A DNA stretch of 64,000 nt, taken from assembly GCA_959347315.1 (NCBI GenBank), contig OY365815.1:20763200-20827199 (forward strand), in the 5' to 3' direction. The stretch is from Bimastos eiseni. Lineage: Eukaryota > Annelida > Clitellata > Crassiclitellata > Lumbricidae. Shown here in pieces: positions 33,021 through 47,500 of the stretch. Within the stretch, counting starts at the first letter, position 1. Each line of letters starts with the position of its first letter. Made by a program: the position numbers and the translations under genes. The notes below the pieces were generated by a model that had not been told where the DNA came from, did not search any database, and was given only the letters and a program-made list of their open reading frames with translations.

Positions 33021-34401
33021 TCAAGGTCGATCGCAAGTGATTTTGTAGTTCTTCCAATCTCTGCGCTGGCATTCAAGGTTACAGTAGGTAACCCTCTTAC
33101 ACTGGCTGCATTTCTTCATCTCTTTGCCAATCATTCCACAACTGTTGCAGCGACTCATCAGTGGCTGCTGAGTCTGGCACTCAATCCTGTGTCTCTTCTA
33201 ATCAGCACGTTGACACTCTCGACTGCAATATGCACCACTTCTGCATTTCACGCACTTCTTTAGATTTGGCTTTTCCAACCGACAACATAAACACAATTCA
33301 ACAGATCTTGAACCAACAGAATTATCTACGACTGCATCATTTTGGTCCTCACTTTTTATCTCTTGCAAATATGGCTGAAAAGAAATCTCGGCTTTTATGG
33401 AAGCGCCAGTTTCATTGGACTTCTTTGCAAAATCACTAGCCTGATATTTTGACTGCATGCCAGAGTTGTATGTTTTTGCATCATCTTCATTCACTGATTC
33501 TAAATATGACCCATCGTCATTCATTTCCAGTTTGGAAGAATGATCCCCATCCTTTGTCTTTTAGACGCACCACCATCATCAATTTTTAATTTTGAAATGC
33601 AATATTCGGCATCTGGCTTCAGGGTAGAATCCTTCTCAGAACTAACCTCACGTTTTGGTCCTACGATAGAACTGTCTTCACTATTTGACCTTACATTTAA
33701 ACAATCATCGATTTTAGCTTCTGCTAAAGGATTTTTCTCAATTTTCTTAGTAGAAGAGGCATCCTTGATACGTGACTCATTCGCAGCACAATCTTGGATC
33801 TTTGACTTCGCTGATGAACCGCTGATGTTCTTTGGTTTTACGGAACAACCACTCTCCTTGCTTTTCCCCATGACAGTACCTTCATCGGTTTTCAACAACG
33901 ATGAAGAGCAAGTCTTCTTGTGCTTTGGCCAGTCTGTCATCTGACATTCTTTACTGCAGTAGGCAACCGACATACACCGTGAGCATTACATGAGGTTTGT
34001 CGTGAACTTCTTGCACTCCAAGCAAGATGTTTGTTGCTTCAAAGGAAAACTGCTTGCATTCTTTGTCACATAGAGTCAAACTTCTGATCTCCTACACGCA
34101 CAAAATATTACAATAGAAAAATTAGTTCAAAATAGCCACACGATTAAAACTAATGCAACAACTGTAGGCTTACAACATTAGAATATATTCAAATCTATCT
34201 CTTGTGAGTTTGCATGTAACTTATTTTCTTTTAAGGCCGATGTATACCTACTTCCACCTCTTTTAAGATGCTGCAAGCGCTGAAGGCAATACATTAGAGA
34301 CAGTGGAGTCTGTCGGATACTGCTTGCAGCGTCGGTTGACTGCTTGTACCAATACGTGGGCATCGACAAGAACACGAGCGCTTCAAACATTTCTTGACTT
34401 T
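33021..34401 (-). pseudogene. DUF4470-MYND relic C2 (exon 6 plus broken MYND exon)
   Basis: Exon 6 (34401-34252) is intact with splice sites (ESQEMFEALVFLSMPTYWYK...). About 160 bp later comes a MYND exon, so exons 7-13 are missing. Lesions seen against D: a 2-bp insertion near 34072; AAA to TAA in finger 1 (LM*CSRC, near 33989); a 1-bp deletion near 33570 that shifts the frame; TGG to TAG in finger 2 (QRAD*, at 33198); and His to Tyr in finger 3 (WKNYKITC), which loses a zinc ligand. The end is CDRP and stop. It is non-functional. Its interior resembles A in one part and D in another. Confidence 0.93.
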
Positions 34402-34654
34402 CTAAAGAAAAGGTACGAGGAATGATGCCTCAGTCACAGAATCAAACAGGCTAGCAAACAAATAACGAAAAGAAACGGACAGCACTGTATTTTGAAAGAA
34501 ATAGGGGGAAGGAGAAGATGAGATTGTGAGAATTCAGTGCTCATGCAACAGCCTAAAGGAACAAGCAAACCAAACGATCTCGGATTTGTCAGAGTTAAGT
34601 CTGAGGTGCATTTACGGTGTAAGCGTACCAATGAAAAGTCAAGAGATTTTGTCA

Positions 34655-36651
<1,997 letters not shown>

Positions 36652-37765
36652 TCAAGGTCGTTGGCAAGTGGTCATGTGGTTCTTCCAATCTGTGCGCTGG
36701 CATTCAAGGCTACAGTAACAAGCACCCTTACACTGGCTGCACTTTTTCATCTCTTTGCCAATCAATTCACAACTGTTGCAACTGTTCATTAGTGGCTGTT
36801 GAGTCTGGCACTCAATCCTGTGTCTCTTGCAGTCGGCATGCTGACACTCTCGACTGCAATATGCTGCACTCTTACAGTCAGTGCACTTCTTTAGATTTGG
36901 CTTTTCCAATCAGCACAGCTGAAGAACAAGTCTTCTTGTGTATTGGCCAGTTCTTCATCTGACATTCTTTACCGCAGTATGCAACCGATTTACACCGCGA
37001 GCATTTCATGAGACCTGTCGTTGAATCCTTGCACTCTGCGTACCCTGTTTGTTGCTTCAGAGGAAAACTGCCTGCCTTCTTTGCCATCGTAGAGTCAGAC
37101 TTGTGTTCTCCTAGACAGATAAACATATTGCGATTGAAGAATGATTTCAGAATAAATGCATGATTCACCAACGCCTCTTTCCCAGGACCTCATTACTCTA
37201 AATAATTATATAAAGCACAAGTTCTAGCTTTACAGAACAATATATTGAATTGTTTAGCAATTAAACAACACTAGCCTACAAACTCTGGATTAAGTTTCTT
37301 TATTTCATAATTTGTTGAGTACTTAATATTTACAAATGCCAACTTCTGATTTTAGTTGTAAACAATAATAAAGAAGCTAAGAATCACTTGATGGACAAAG
37401 AAAAGCACGATTCGAAGGGAATGGCCATTCTACAGATATGAAGAAATCAATGCTCTCCTTATCTGAATGGAGATTGAAACAAACATTCTGTGACTTTTTT
37501 ATTCAATATAGATCTAGATTGTTACCAAACATCTTAATTGTAACGAATAATGATTCCATCAGTATATTTTCTTAATGTGTTTTCCCACTATTCTCGTATT
37601 TAGTGGATATCTATGAAGAGCTGATGCCATAACTTCTCCATTATCATTAACAAAGACCATTTGCAGAAAAGTACTCAATGACCCCGATAATGGCGCGGTC
37701 CAATTTACTAAAGCTAGTCTTTCCGGAGACATCCATAAACTGTTTGTGCATAACATTTTCTGGAA
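36652..37765 (-). pseudogene. DUF4470-MYND relic C1 (truncated exon 13 plus fused MYND exon)
   Basis: Exon 13 (37756 to about 37562) matches A up to HIKKIY, then runs straight into intron-like sequence at TGA. Alignment to A shows the rest of exon 13 and most of the following intron (A 17690-18400) deleted. The MYND exon starts near 37113 (GEHKSDST). Finger 1 has lost its first Cys (GYAEC in place of SCSEC). The linker of roughly 100-200 codons to finger 2 is deleted, joining SSAVL to finger 2 in the wrong frame with a stop soon after. Fingers 2 and 3 remain open from 36909 to the stop at 36652 (TTCQRP). It is non-functional as a DUF4470-MYND protein. Confidence 0.92.
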
Positions 37766-38215
37766 CGATGAACAGATTTATGCCGAAATTGAAGTGGGAA
37801 TGATCGAAATATCCCTGTTTAACTAGGAGCTGGATTGATGATGAGAGTTATGTTTCACAAGAATCCCGATTGATGATAATATGTAGGTCTTAGCGGCGTC
37901 GTAAAATGTAATATCCTTATTATTTTTAACAAGAAGCTGGATGAATAAAAAGAATTTTTGTCATCATTCCAGCTTTCATTTGAAAAACTTTTTTTTCATC
38001 AGCCTTGCTCCCAGTTTAGCATTTCTTTCATTCTAGTTAACAGATCATTTTCATCAATCCTTTTGTTAATTTAAAAGAATTATGGTTGAATCAAAATGTT
38101 GTAATCATTCCCGCGTCCATTGAAACCGCATACTTATCATTGATACGGCTTCTAGTTAAATATAATTATTTGTCAACAGGTAAATTAATAATAGTACAGA
38201 TTAGTTGTGATTTGA

Positions 38216-38340
38216 GATTGGGTGTCGCGCAATTATATGTCGCGAGATTAAGTGTGCGCGAGATTAAGTGTTTGCGAGAATAAGTGTCGTCGACATTAAG
38301 TGTCGTCGAGATTAAGTGTCGCGTGATTAAATGTCACGCA
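38216..38340. repeat. GAGATTAAGTGTCGYG minisatellite
   Basis: Six to seven degenerate units of about 18 bp (GTGTCGCG, GAGATTAAGTGTGCGC, GAGATTAAGTGTTTGC, GACATTAAGTGTCGTC, and so on). Its unit architecture resembles the repeats at 24108 and 50463. Confidence 0.75.
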
Positions 38341-39307
38341 ACTGACCAACAAAACTACCTTTAAAAAGATTATAAGGTACAATAAGTGGCAAAATGAAGT
38401 AAACCTGAGTACAATTTATTGTCCTCATGAGCCACGACTCGAGCATAGCTGGTGTCATGCTCTTAGCTTATGAGCAGCGCTTTGGATTTTTGTGGTTCAC
38501 GATTATGGTGACCATTAAATTGACTCATACACGCGAATGCAGAGAGTTGCCGATGATACCAAGTTGGAAAGCTGAGGTTATTCCAGCGGAGAGCAGAGAA
38601 AGTATCTTTATGAGTATCTGAAAAGTCCAAAAAATTAGAGATTTTCACTTCCAGCTAAACATTTGGTGTTAAAATTCGACGTATTATTTTAGGTATTCCA
38701 GTTTAATTAGTAGGCCTACATGAGTATCTCAAATTCAATATGATGCCCACGGCCTATTCACTAATGCATCTTAGCAATGGCAGATTTGACAAACAATTAG
38801 CTCACGTCTGAATGATGTGCATGTTGAAACGGTTGGTAAGCATATTATGTGGGACGGCGGAAATGTATAAATTATGAGTAATCACTAGATTTCATCTGAC
38901 AAGGACTTGAGTGCATTGCGATGCCTTTTCATAAGAAATCGTTTTATTGAGAACAGTACACTTCAGAAATCGTGCCTCGTTTCAATTAGGTCCAACTGCA
39001 TGTATTACCACTTAACCATGAACATTTGTATGTCAGTTTATGTGTCATTTTGTTGTGATTCTGTAGCGCCTACAACCTCGATGAACAGGGTAACCACATT
39101 TGGTAATCCGATTCTGAGTAAGAGTCGTCTTTTGAAGATAGCATAAGAGATTAACTACGTGTCATATATGTCCATACAGTTTCCCAGTAATTGCATCAGC
39201 ATGTTACGAATATAAAGGTCTTTGCTACAATATCATTCTTACCATTTGAGGTATCTCAGTTGTACGTACCCATTTTAGTTCTAATGTGTCTATGTTTGTT
39301 GTCCATA

Positions 39308-39345
39308 TATTATATATATATATATATACAATGTATAAGTATATA
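39308..39345. repeat. (TA)n run
   Basis: Alternating TA with ATATGTATA continuation. Confidence 0.8.
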
Positions 39346-40799
39346 TGTATAGCTTCTTTCTGGCCAATTTATACCCTCGTATGATCGTCTCCGGTGATGT
39401 CATCATGTGATAAAATTATCAATCGTGCTCAACAGAGTTATGTCTTTTCCCGTAATAACTTTACAATTCCGAACCTGGATATTCGTAATTATTTGACCTA
39501 CGCTTTCCGCTTCTCAGCATGATTTTCCTACTTGTGCCCAGGCTATAAGCGCCTTTATGCTGATATGTTTCGTTCAGAGTTTCAATTATGTAGGAGAACG
39601 TTGTTAGTTACCCATAATTCGCTGAAGAGCAGTGAACTATGTAGCTGCTAGAGCAGTTGCATGTAGGAAAGTAGGCTTATTCTGCTCTCTAGTGAATAAC
39701 CAGTCATTTTCTAACCCAATGAACAGATAACTATAACCATAACCATCAGTTTTATTGCTCCAAGATACAAGATACATCAATTGATTATGCACTTCATAGA
39801 ATTTCAGCTCACTTGTTACAACTCGACCCGCTAATTAAATAATCTGGGGTCAAAAATGCTATGTACAATAGTATGCAAGTTGAAAGGGTAGAAGGTGTTC
39901 TATAATTAGATTTCCTTGGCTGCGTTTGCACTGAACACAACCAAAAACCTACAAGCGATTAAATCTGAAACAGGGACCAAACGGTGAGCCGGTTACAATA
40001 CAGGGAGTCTAAGTCCGCATTTGAAATATTTATTAGAGAAGCTGCTGACAGTGATTACGGGAGCGTCTCATGCGAGTCCTTCTTAGAGGGTTTCATATAA
40101 GTATCAAGTGACTATAATTACAATGTGATGCAGAAAAAGTAGATCTATAAATTTTTTAAGACCCAAGTTCAACAATGATGAATATCGATTAATTAATCTG
40201 AAAAAATAACGCAATGTTTAAATTAAATTTAATAACGTTTGAGCACAAATAAAAGAATTGATCAAGCGGGAACTGGGGAAATGCAAAGGGAGAAGTGTTC
40301 TGGAGAATGTATCGCATAAACAAAGAGATATTGTTCATTCCAATAATTTCTCGACAGATTAAAACATGTTGATAGAACACCTCGGAAAGAGTGTTTAAAT
40401 ATGTGTTAATAATACTATCTAGCAATTGCTATATGTTACAGACATTTGATTATAGTTTTTTTATAGCCCTACACCTGTTTTGAATTAATCATATTCTTTG
40501 CACATGCGAAATGCTCATTTCTGACAGTAATAATCGCGTTTAGCGAAACAATGTTGCCAAAGAAGCCAACTGAAAAGTAATTCCTTTTGCAGAGGAGAAT
40601 TGCTAAAAAAGTAAATGTTCGCTTCGTTCCTCTTTTGAAGAAGAACGGCTTGAGGTCAGCATATTGTAGACGACAGGTATAATTGTGGCACATCATTGGT
40701 TGGAGGATTTTCCAGATGGTAGTCACTGGGGTACCCCCACGATAATGTAGGTTCTAATATAATTAATTGATCAGCATGTTCCACAAGACGTCATCATGG

Positions 40800-41566
40800 T
40801 CATCGGCAAGCTGTTTTGTGGTTTTTCCAGTCTGCACGCTGGCATTCAAGGCCACAGTAACTAGCACTCTTGCACTGACTGCACTTTTTCATCTCTTTGC
40901 AAAGCACTCCACAGTTGCTGCAGCAGCTCATCAGTGGCGATGAGCTTGGTGGTTGTTGAGTCCGGCACTCAATCCTGTGTCTCTTCCAATCAGCAAGTTG
41001 ACACTCTCGACTGCAATATGATGCACTTTTGCATTTAGTGCACTTCTTTAGATTTGGCTTTTCGATTCGACAGTATAAGCAAAATACAATAGATCTCGAA
41101 TCAGAAGGTTTATCTCCGTCAACCTCATTATTGACACTGTTCCCCATCTTTTCCGATCGAGTCTGGGCAAGATGCAGATCTGCAGCAGAAGAAAAGGATC
41201 CGTTAGTATCTTCTTTAAAACTACTCTCATCACTTTGCTTTGCAGGTTGAAAAATCTCATTCATTTCGTTAGAAGGAGAAACATCGTCATTGGTTATCTG
41301 TGTTGAGTCACAGGTTATGCTTGTTTTCTTCAGATCAACCTTTTTCTTTTTTTCCAAAGATGCAGTTCCGGCATTTGGAATAGCTGAAGAGCAGCTCTTC
41401 TTGTGCCTTGGCCAGTCCTTCACCTGACATTTTTTACTGCAGTAGTTGACCGACATACACCTCGCGCATTTCTGTAGGTATGTCATTGAATTCTTGCACT
41501 CTGAGCAGGATTCTTCTTTCGTGTCCAAATTTCTGTCCTCTATATTCGCAGTACATGATTCCTCGT
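40800..41566 (-). CDS. Gene B exon 14: triple MYND zinc fingers
   Basis: Acceptor is tgcctag|ACGAGG. Fingers are CSECKNSMTYLQKCARC...YCSKKCQ, CLYCRIEKPNLKKC...YCSRECQ and CSNCGVLCKEMKKC...YCGLECQ, ending KTACR and stop at 40800-40802. Confidence 0.93.
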
Positions 41567-44500
41567 CTAGGCAATAAAAGAGCATTCATTCTTGTTAAAA
41601 ACGTTTTCCTGCGTCGCATTGTCCTCCCGTGGGACAATTCGGTGATACGGTATGGAACATATATGGTAGACAGGAGTGCTCTTACGTGCAGATTATTGAG
41701 CGTCTTGCAAATGATAACTCTCATGAACGCTATAGCCTAAGATGCCAGCCTCAACAACATGCTAGCATCATTAAATTGCTTCATAGAACTTGCGCTCCTA
41801 ACTTAATATGTCAGTGGCATAGTCAAAGAAGTAGAGCTTAATAGCCTTCTTCATAAACTTTCTGAATGTCTAATATCAGAAGGTTAGGTGGCTGCAAAGC
41901 AGAAATTAAAACTCTACTGGCGTATCAAATTTGGAGCCCAAATGTGGTAGAACTTGGACAAGGAAAGTGTTAGCCTTTATGGGTCCAATATGGAAGTGTG
42001 AGTCCCATAAAGGCCCAATATGTAATTGCTATTATTGACTTCTATCGCGCCGGTGTCTATACTTAAAGCGTCAACCGATGGCGCGCCAAAACCATGTCAT
42101 AATCAGTTCAATATCCGGTAGCTGACATCGCAAAGGAGCACAGAAACCAGTAAACTAATGGCAGATGCGTAATTTCGAAAACGTTTGAGTTTAAAACGAA
42201 ATGATAAAAGTGACCATTCTCTGTCTTATTGGTTGTTCAGCAGTATATTAAACTTATCACGGCTCGTTTTTGGTGTGCCATCGGTTAATGCTTTGTGCAT
42301 TGGGCACGGGCGCAATAGAAGCCAGTAATTGCAATTACAATCACAATGCAGAGCGGGTCGACTTATCATGGAGAGAGCTCCAATACATAAGTAGACCCCT
42401 GCAGCTTGTTTACCAAGAATAGTGCTAGCTTCAGGTATAACCGAAGAAAGATAATCAAACAACCCTTCATGAACTGATAATTTATGCATGGATTATCAGT
42501 ATTGGTATAATTCTTATCCTCTGCCAACACGGGCATGTAGATAGGATAGACTCGGGTATATGTACCCTACAATGAATCTGGGTAGAGACTATGTGCACAC
42601 TTCACATTTTTTGCATCCTTTGGGATACAACATCTAACTCAACGGTCAAATAGCGCCTGTAGGCCTACCTGTTTGAAACCGAGTCATGGAAGCAGCGAGT
42701 GACGCCATCATGTTTCTATTCCTTATCGGAACTATCAAGTTCTTTCGAATGGAAGTCGAATAAATATCATCGATATATTTATTCACCAAAATCGAATTTG
42801 ATGAATAATTGTACAAAGCCAGTTTCATATTTTCTCCGGTGTCTCTTGGAAATATCATTTGTAGGAAGGAATTGAGCGAAACATTGGGTGCATTCTTCTC
42901 CTGAATTGCTGATCTTTCTTGTGACATCCTAAGACTGTTTGTGTAAAGCACTTTCTTCAACAGTTGAAGCTATAAGGAAAAGGCAACAATAAATGCTTGA
43001 CACACTGAATAAACAGATTAATGAATATAATAGTATATAATGCTGCTAGTTAAAATGTAGAGAAACGCGAAATAAAAAAAGTAGAATATTTGATGAAGAA
43101 AAAAAGGAGGCACATTAAGTGATAGAGGGGAAAGACGAATACGAGAATTTTTTCGCAGGTATACAGAGGCATTTCTCCTCGCTTCTTACCGATTTACAGC
43201 CCTTGACGTTTATAACTGTTTCTGCTTCTTTAGTACCATACTTGTAAGTTGGCATCTCAGCTGCTGCTTGATTGTTCTTGGTTTCAGTAAATCTCAGTCT
43301 GACGAATGGAAGGTTTTTGAACATGTAATAACCGTCGACCTCTAGAATCAAGAATTCCCTTGGAGTAGACGCTTCATTAGCTCCAAATTCCGCCAATCCC
43401 ATCTTGTGAGCCTAATCGTATGACACAAAGACAAAATATTAATAAGGTAAACTATAACTACACATTCTGAATTACTTCCAAGTTCTTTAGTGTCTATGCG
43501 GACTACTGAGTACAAAGGAGTACATTATAATTTAGCTGTAAAGAGCAGATAATACTTAAAAAGATATGTAAAAAATTTACAGAAACGTAGCAAATAAGGT
43601 TTTAAGATGACTAGACCTACTAGTATTTTGTGTTTCTGTGACCCTAGATGCCACAGCCTTTCCATGATTAAACGTAGAACCATGAAGGCATCGTCAGTGA
43701 GTAAGTCTTGTCCTCTGAGGGTCTTTGCCCTCGATTCAATGTCAATTGGTGAACAAAACATGAGATCACAGATCATCGTCTCTTCCAAATATGTCTTGAT
43801 GTCTTGACCGCAGGTGAAAGGTAACAGCTCGCTGTCGTCAATTAATCGAAAGGGCAACGCATTCCTTCCAGTGTTGAAGGTCTTCTGTTTGTATAGGATA
43901 GCTTGAATACAATTGTTGCCGATATCTTTGACCTCATAGGAGTCAACAGCGCACGAGAACTTGTACGGCATATCCATTCCCGCTGTGCTGAAGTGAAAAG
44001 TTATTATGTACCAAAATCGCGCCGTACATTGGTAAGTTAATAATTTTCTTAAGTACAATACAAGGCTTACCAAAGTAGTGTAATGTTTATCCCAATTTCC
44101 TCAGGTGAGAAAAGTTCCAAGTTGAAAACCATTACTAGGGGCCCATATAATCTATAGACCATGGACACATGGCTAATTTAAAATTTGCTCTATCGATAAG
44201 CCACTCCACGCAAATGCTCTTCTTTCTTCAACCGTTGCAGAATTTTTGCAACGAATGTCAATACGGTATGCTAACAAAAAGAGAAATATTTAAAGCATCT
44301 TACGCGCTCTGGTGAAATTCTGAAATATTATGGTGCATTCTGCCTTTTCGATATTTTGACTCTTTGAGGCTTTGGCTCCGGGGTTGAGCTATGATTTGGA
44401 ATTTATTTGTTTAATATGAACGCCGAGACATTATTGAATCTGATTTTTGCTGATGGAATAGTTAGAGGTGGTCGTTCATTTAGTCGCTTGGTGCAATGTA

Positions 44501-47500
44501 GAGATTTACCAATAGGACTATAGTAGAGTCACTGTTTGCGTTTCTGCTCACCTATTAGCACACATTCTACTTTGAGAGTCTGATACAATTCTCTGGCACA
44601 TAGAGTCGAATGATGCTTTAATTTTAGCTTCTCCAAAAACCGCTGGTAATCGATACTCGTCGACATCTTCATAGCAAATCATAGACTGAAAATAATACAA
44701 GGAATGTGACTGATTGTTTTAATACCATATAACGTGTAACGTCGATAAAGTAGACGCACAGGTTGCAATTGTTGAATATTAAATGGTTACGTTACGTGCG
44801 CAGAGGAAACGGTAAATTAAACTGACCAACTGACAACATTGGTATAGCATTTAATGTAAAAACTGATAGTTTTAGGGCACAGGCCGATGAATAAAAGTAT
44901 TTTTCGGCATAGGAAGTGATTAATTATAAATTATAGTGCCCAAAGTAACTGCTTATAGTGCGCCAGACGCGAAAGATGGAATGAGGCTTAAAATGAAGGC
45001 AGAGAGAAATATGCTGCACAGAGAGAGTATTGAGGAAAAAAATTAAAGTTTGTAGGGCTTATATCAAACACAAGCTTATTAGAAATATATTAACAAATTA
45101 AATTAATATTCACGAAAATACTTCAGACAACAAATGTGTTATTCCTATTATTATAGTCAGCGTAATTACATTGAAATACAATTATACTTTCTGTTAGTAG
45201 GCCTAATCACTTAGATATCATATTTGATTCATTTTCTGATTAAATTGATGTAGGCCTATAGTCCTGCACACTTAAACAATGATGAACTGCGATTGTTTCA
45301 AGGCGGCATCTTTTATCTGCCTGATCTCCAAAAGAGTCCAAAGATAGGCCTATATCAACTTCTAGTGTCAATCTTTCAGACTGAGAGTTACCTGAACGAG
45401 ACCGTTATTCATGTAATCAGTTAAAATGCGTTATCACACGTGCCATAGGTCCTTTGGAAAGACATAGTTAAAAACTTTAATAATCATTTTGATAAATATC
45501 GTTAATCGACGCATTTGTATTCAATCGTATTATCCGGATTGAAAATCCTCGGCAGGTCTATGCTTGTAAACAGAACTGATTGAACGGAAGCATAGAATAA
45601 AGCAACTGATGCTACTTACACAGATTAGAGAATGCGTTATAAAAATGCACAAAATAACAGAAAAGCACGTTGCAATCAATCAATTATGACAGAGAAATTT
45701 GAGTAATAATAGTAGAGATAAGAATTAAGAAATGCGCACTGCAGAGGCAAATGGGACATATTGGGATTAGTCTGAGTAGCCCACAACGCCAGTAGAACAG
45801 GTCGGAGGAGATGCACGCACAGTGCACCACAGTTTAGAAGAGCCAAAAAATACCCGCATTTGGTAGAATAGCAAATACAGACTCCGACAAGTGAACGGCT
45901 ATATACATGTCCTAGTCGGACTGACTGATAAATAATGGTAATACCACCTCAATAATTTAACTACCTGAAATGATTTAGCTGTTGACGCGTCAATCTTCTG
46001 TGGCCGATTGAACGTTGCTATGATTTTGCCCTCCATTTTGACTGGAACGTGTCGGGCACTGAATTTGATATTAGGCCCACCAACCAACCAAGCCGATACT
46101 GTTGCATGTTTCGAAAGAGCTTTCCATTCACTCTCTAGAATTGGAATCTGAAAAGCTTTGCTAACGGCATCATATTGAAACAGGGAAAGGACCTCGTAGT
46201 TATCGCTCTGAAATGCAAAAGCATGCATCTGCAGGTTGTTTAAAGTGACAACTAGTCAGGATATACCTTCATTTTGCCTCTACACAATCGGATCGATGAA
46301 CGTTGGGATTAGCTGGCCTCCTTTCCACATACAGGAAAGGGCCAGTTCATGCTTTCACACTCATGGATCATAGCTTACATAGAACCGTTTTCCGTTAAAA
46401 TCATTGTCTTTTTTGATATATTGAAGCAACCAGGTAGGTAATGACAAAAAAGGAAAAGCAGGTCAAGCCAAAAATCTGATTCAGTTTATTCTCGTGTATT
46501 TAAAAACAGCAATTTTAAATAATTATGTGTTTTGTATCTTCTGAAGAAATGCAGTGCTATTACCATTATCGTAACCGTAGTCTAAAAATGTTTACAGTTT
46601 ACAGTGCCCAAATAGCAAAGTCGTAGAAACCAACTTGTTCACAGGCATTTTACTAGTGTGTCGTGTGCTAATAGATCTAATCATTATAGTAATGTAGCAG
46701 TCGTCACAGTTGGGTCCTCTTTTGTGACAAGAACGACAGCATACATACAGACTTAACCCGCGTATATTTAAAGTAACTTACTGATGAAGTACTATAATTC
46801 AGTTTCAATCTACAGTTGAATTTGTTACATCCTTCGACAGCAGCAAGATGTGGTATCTCGACTATAAGAAGTCGATCTGGCAAAAACAATAGTATCAACA
46901 TTAACTCAGCAATCGTCTTAATTGTTTCTCCCTCTAATTCATCTCCTTCCTCTTCTTCGCAGTTTCTTGACTTTCTTTGCACTATTCTCAATTGCTCGTC
47001 ATTTTGGCATGCGGTTTGTCCACCGTCCGTTGTGTATAAGCGTCATGGCTATAGCTGAACGAAGAATGTAGCAGGCCCCATTTCCACTTTCTAATGCGTA
47101 TTCGCAAGTGAGGACAATAAAGCTGTCACTCAAGTACAATGTCGCGTTTCGCTAATTTCGTAACCGGTACTGCTCAGCATTAATTGTAGCACATACATGT
47201 GATACGTAAACGCATACAGTCATATCAACTTATTATTGAAACAACATTGAGTGTAGCAGATTTCTTATTCACATAAGTTTATATTTAGCAGTTTAAGTTC
47301 AAGGAACATACTTAACTCTTTACGTATATTAAGGTCACTAAGAAACAATTGGAGAACTTTGACAAAGTACATTATCAGGACTTGTCTTATTATCTCCAAA
47401 GTGCAACCTCTAGACTCGTAATGAGACCGTCTAAATAAACCTAAGTAGAAGGTTATGTGACTACACGCTCAACAATATAAGAAATAGTGTCAAAATAAAT

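Larger units (their letters stand above)
37766..40799. other. Region between gene B stop and relic C1
   Basis: No gene is supported. It holds a short-motif minisatellite (38216-38340), a (TA)n run, and from about 39490 the 3' flank of gene B, which shares landmarks with the flanks of A and C1 (GGGAGCGTCTCATGCGAGTC near 40055). Confidence 0.65.
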
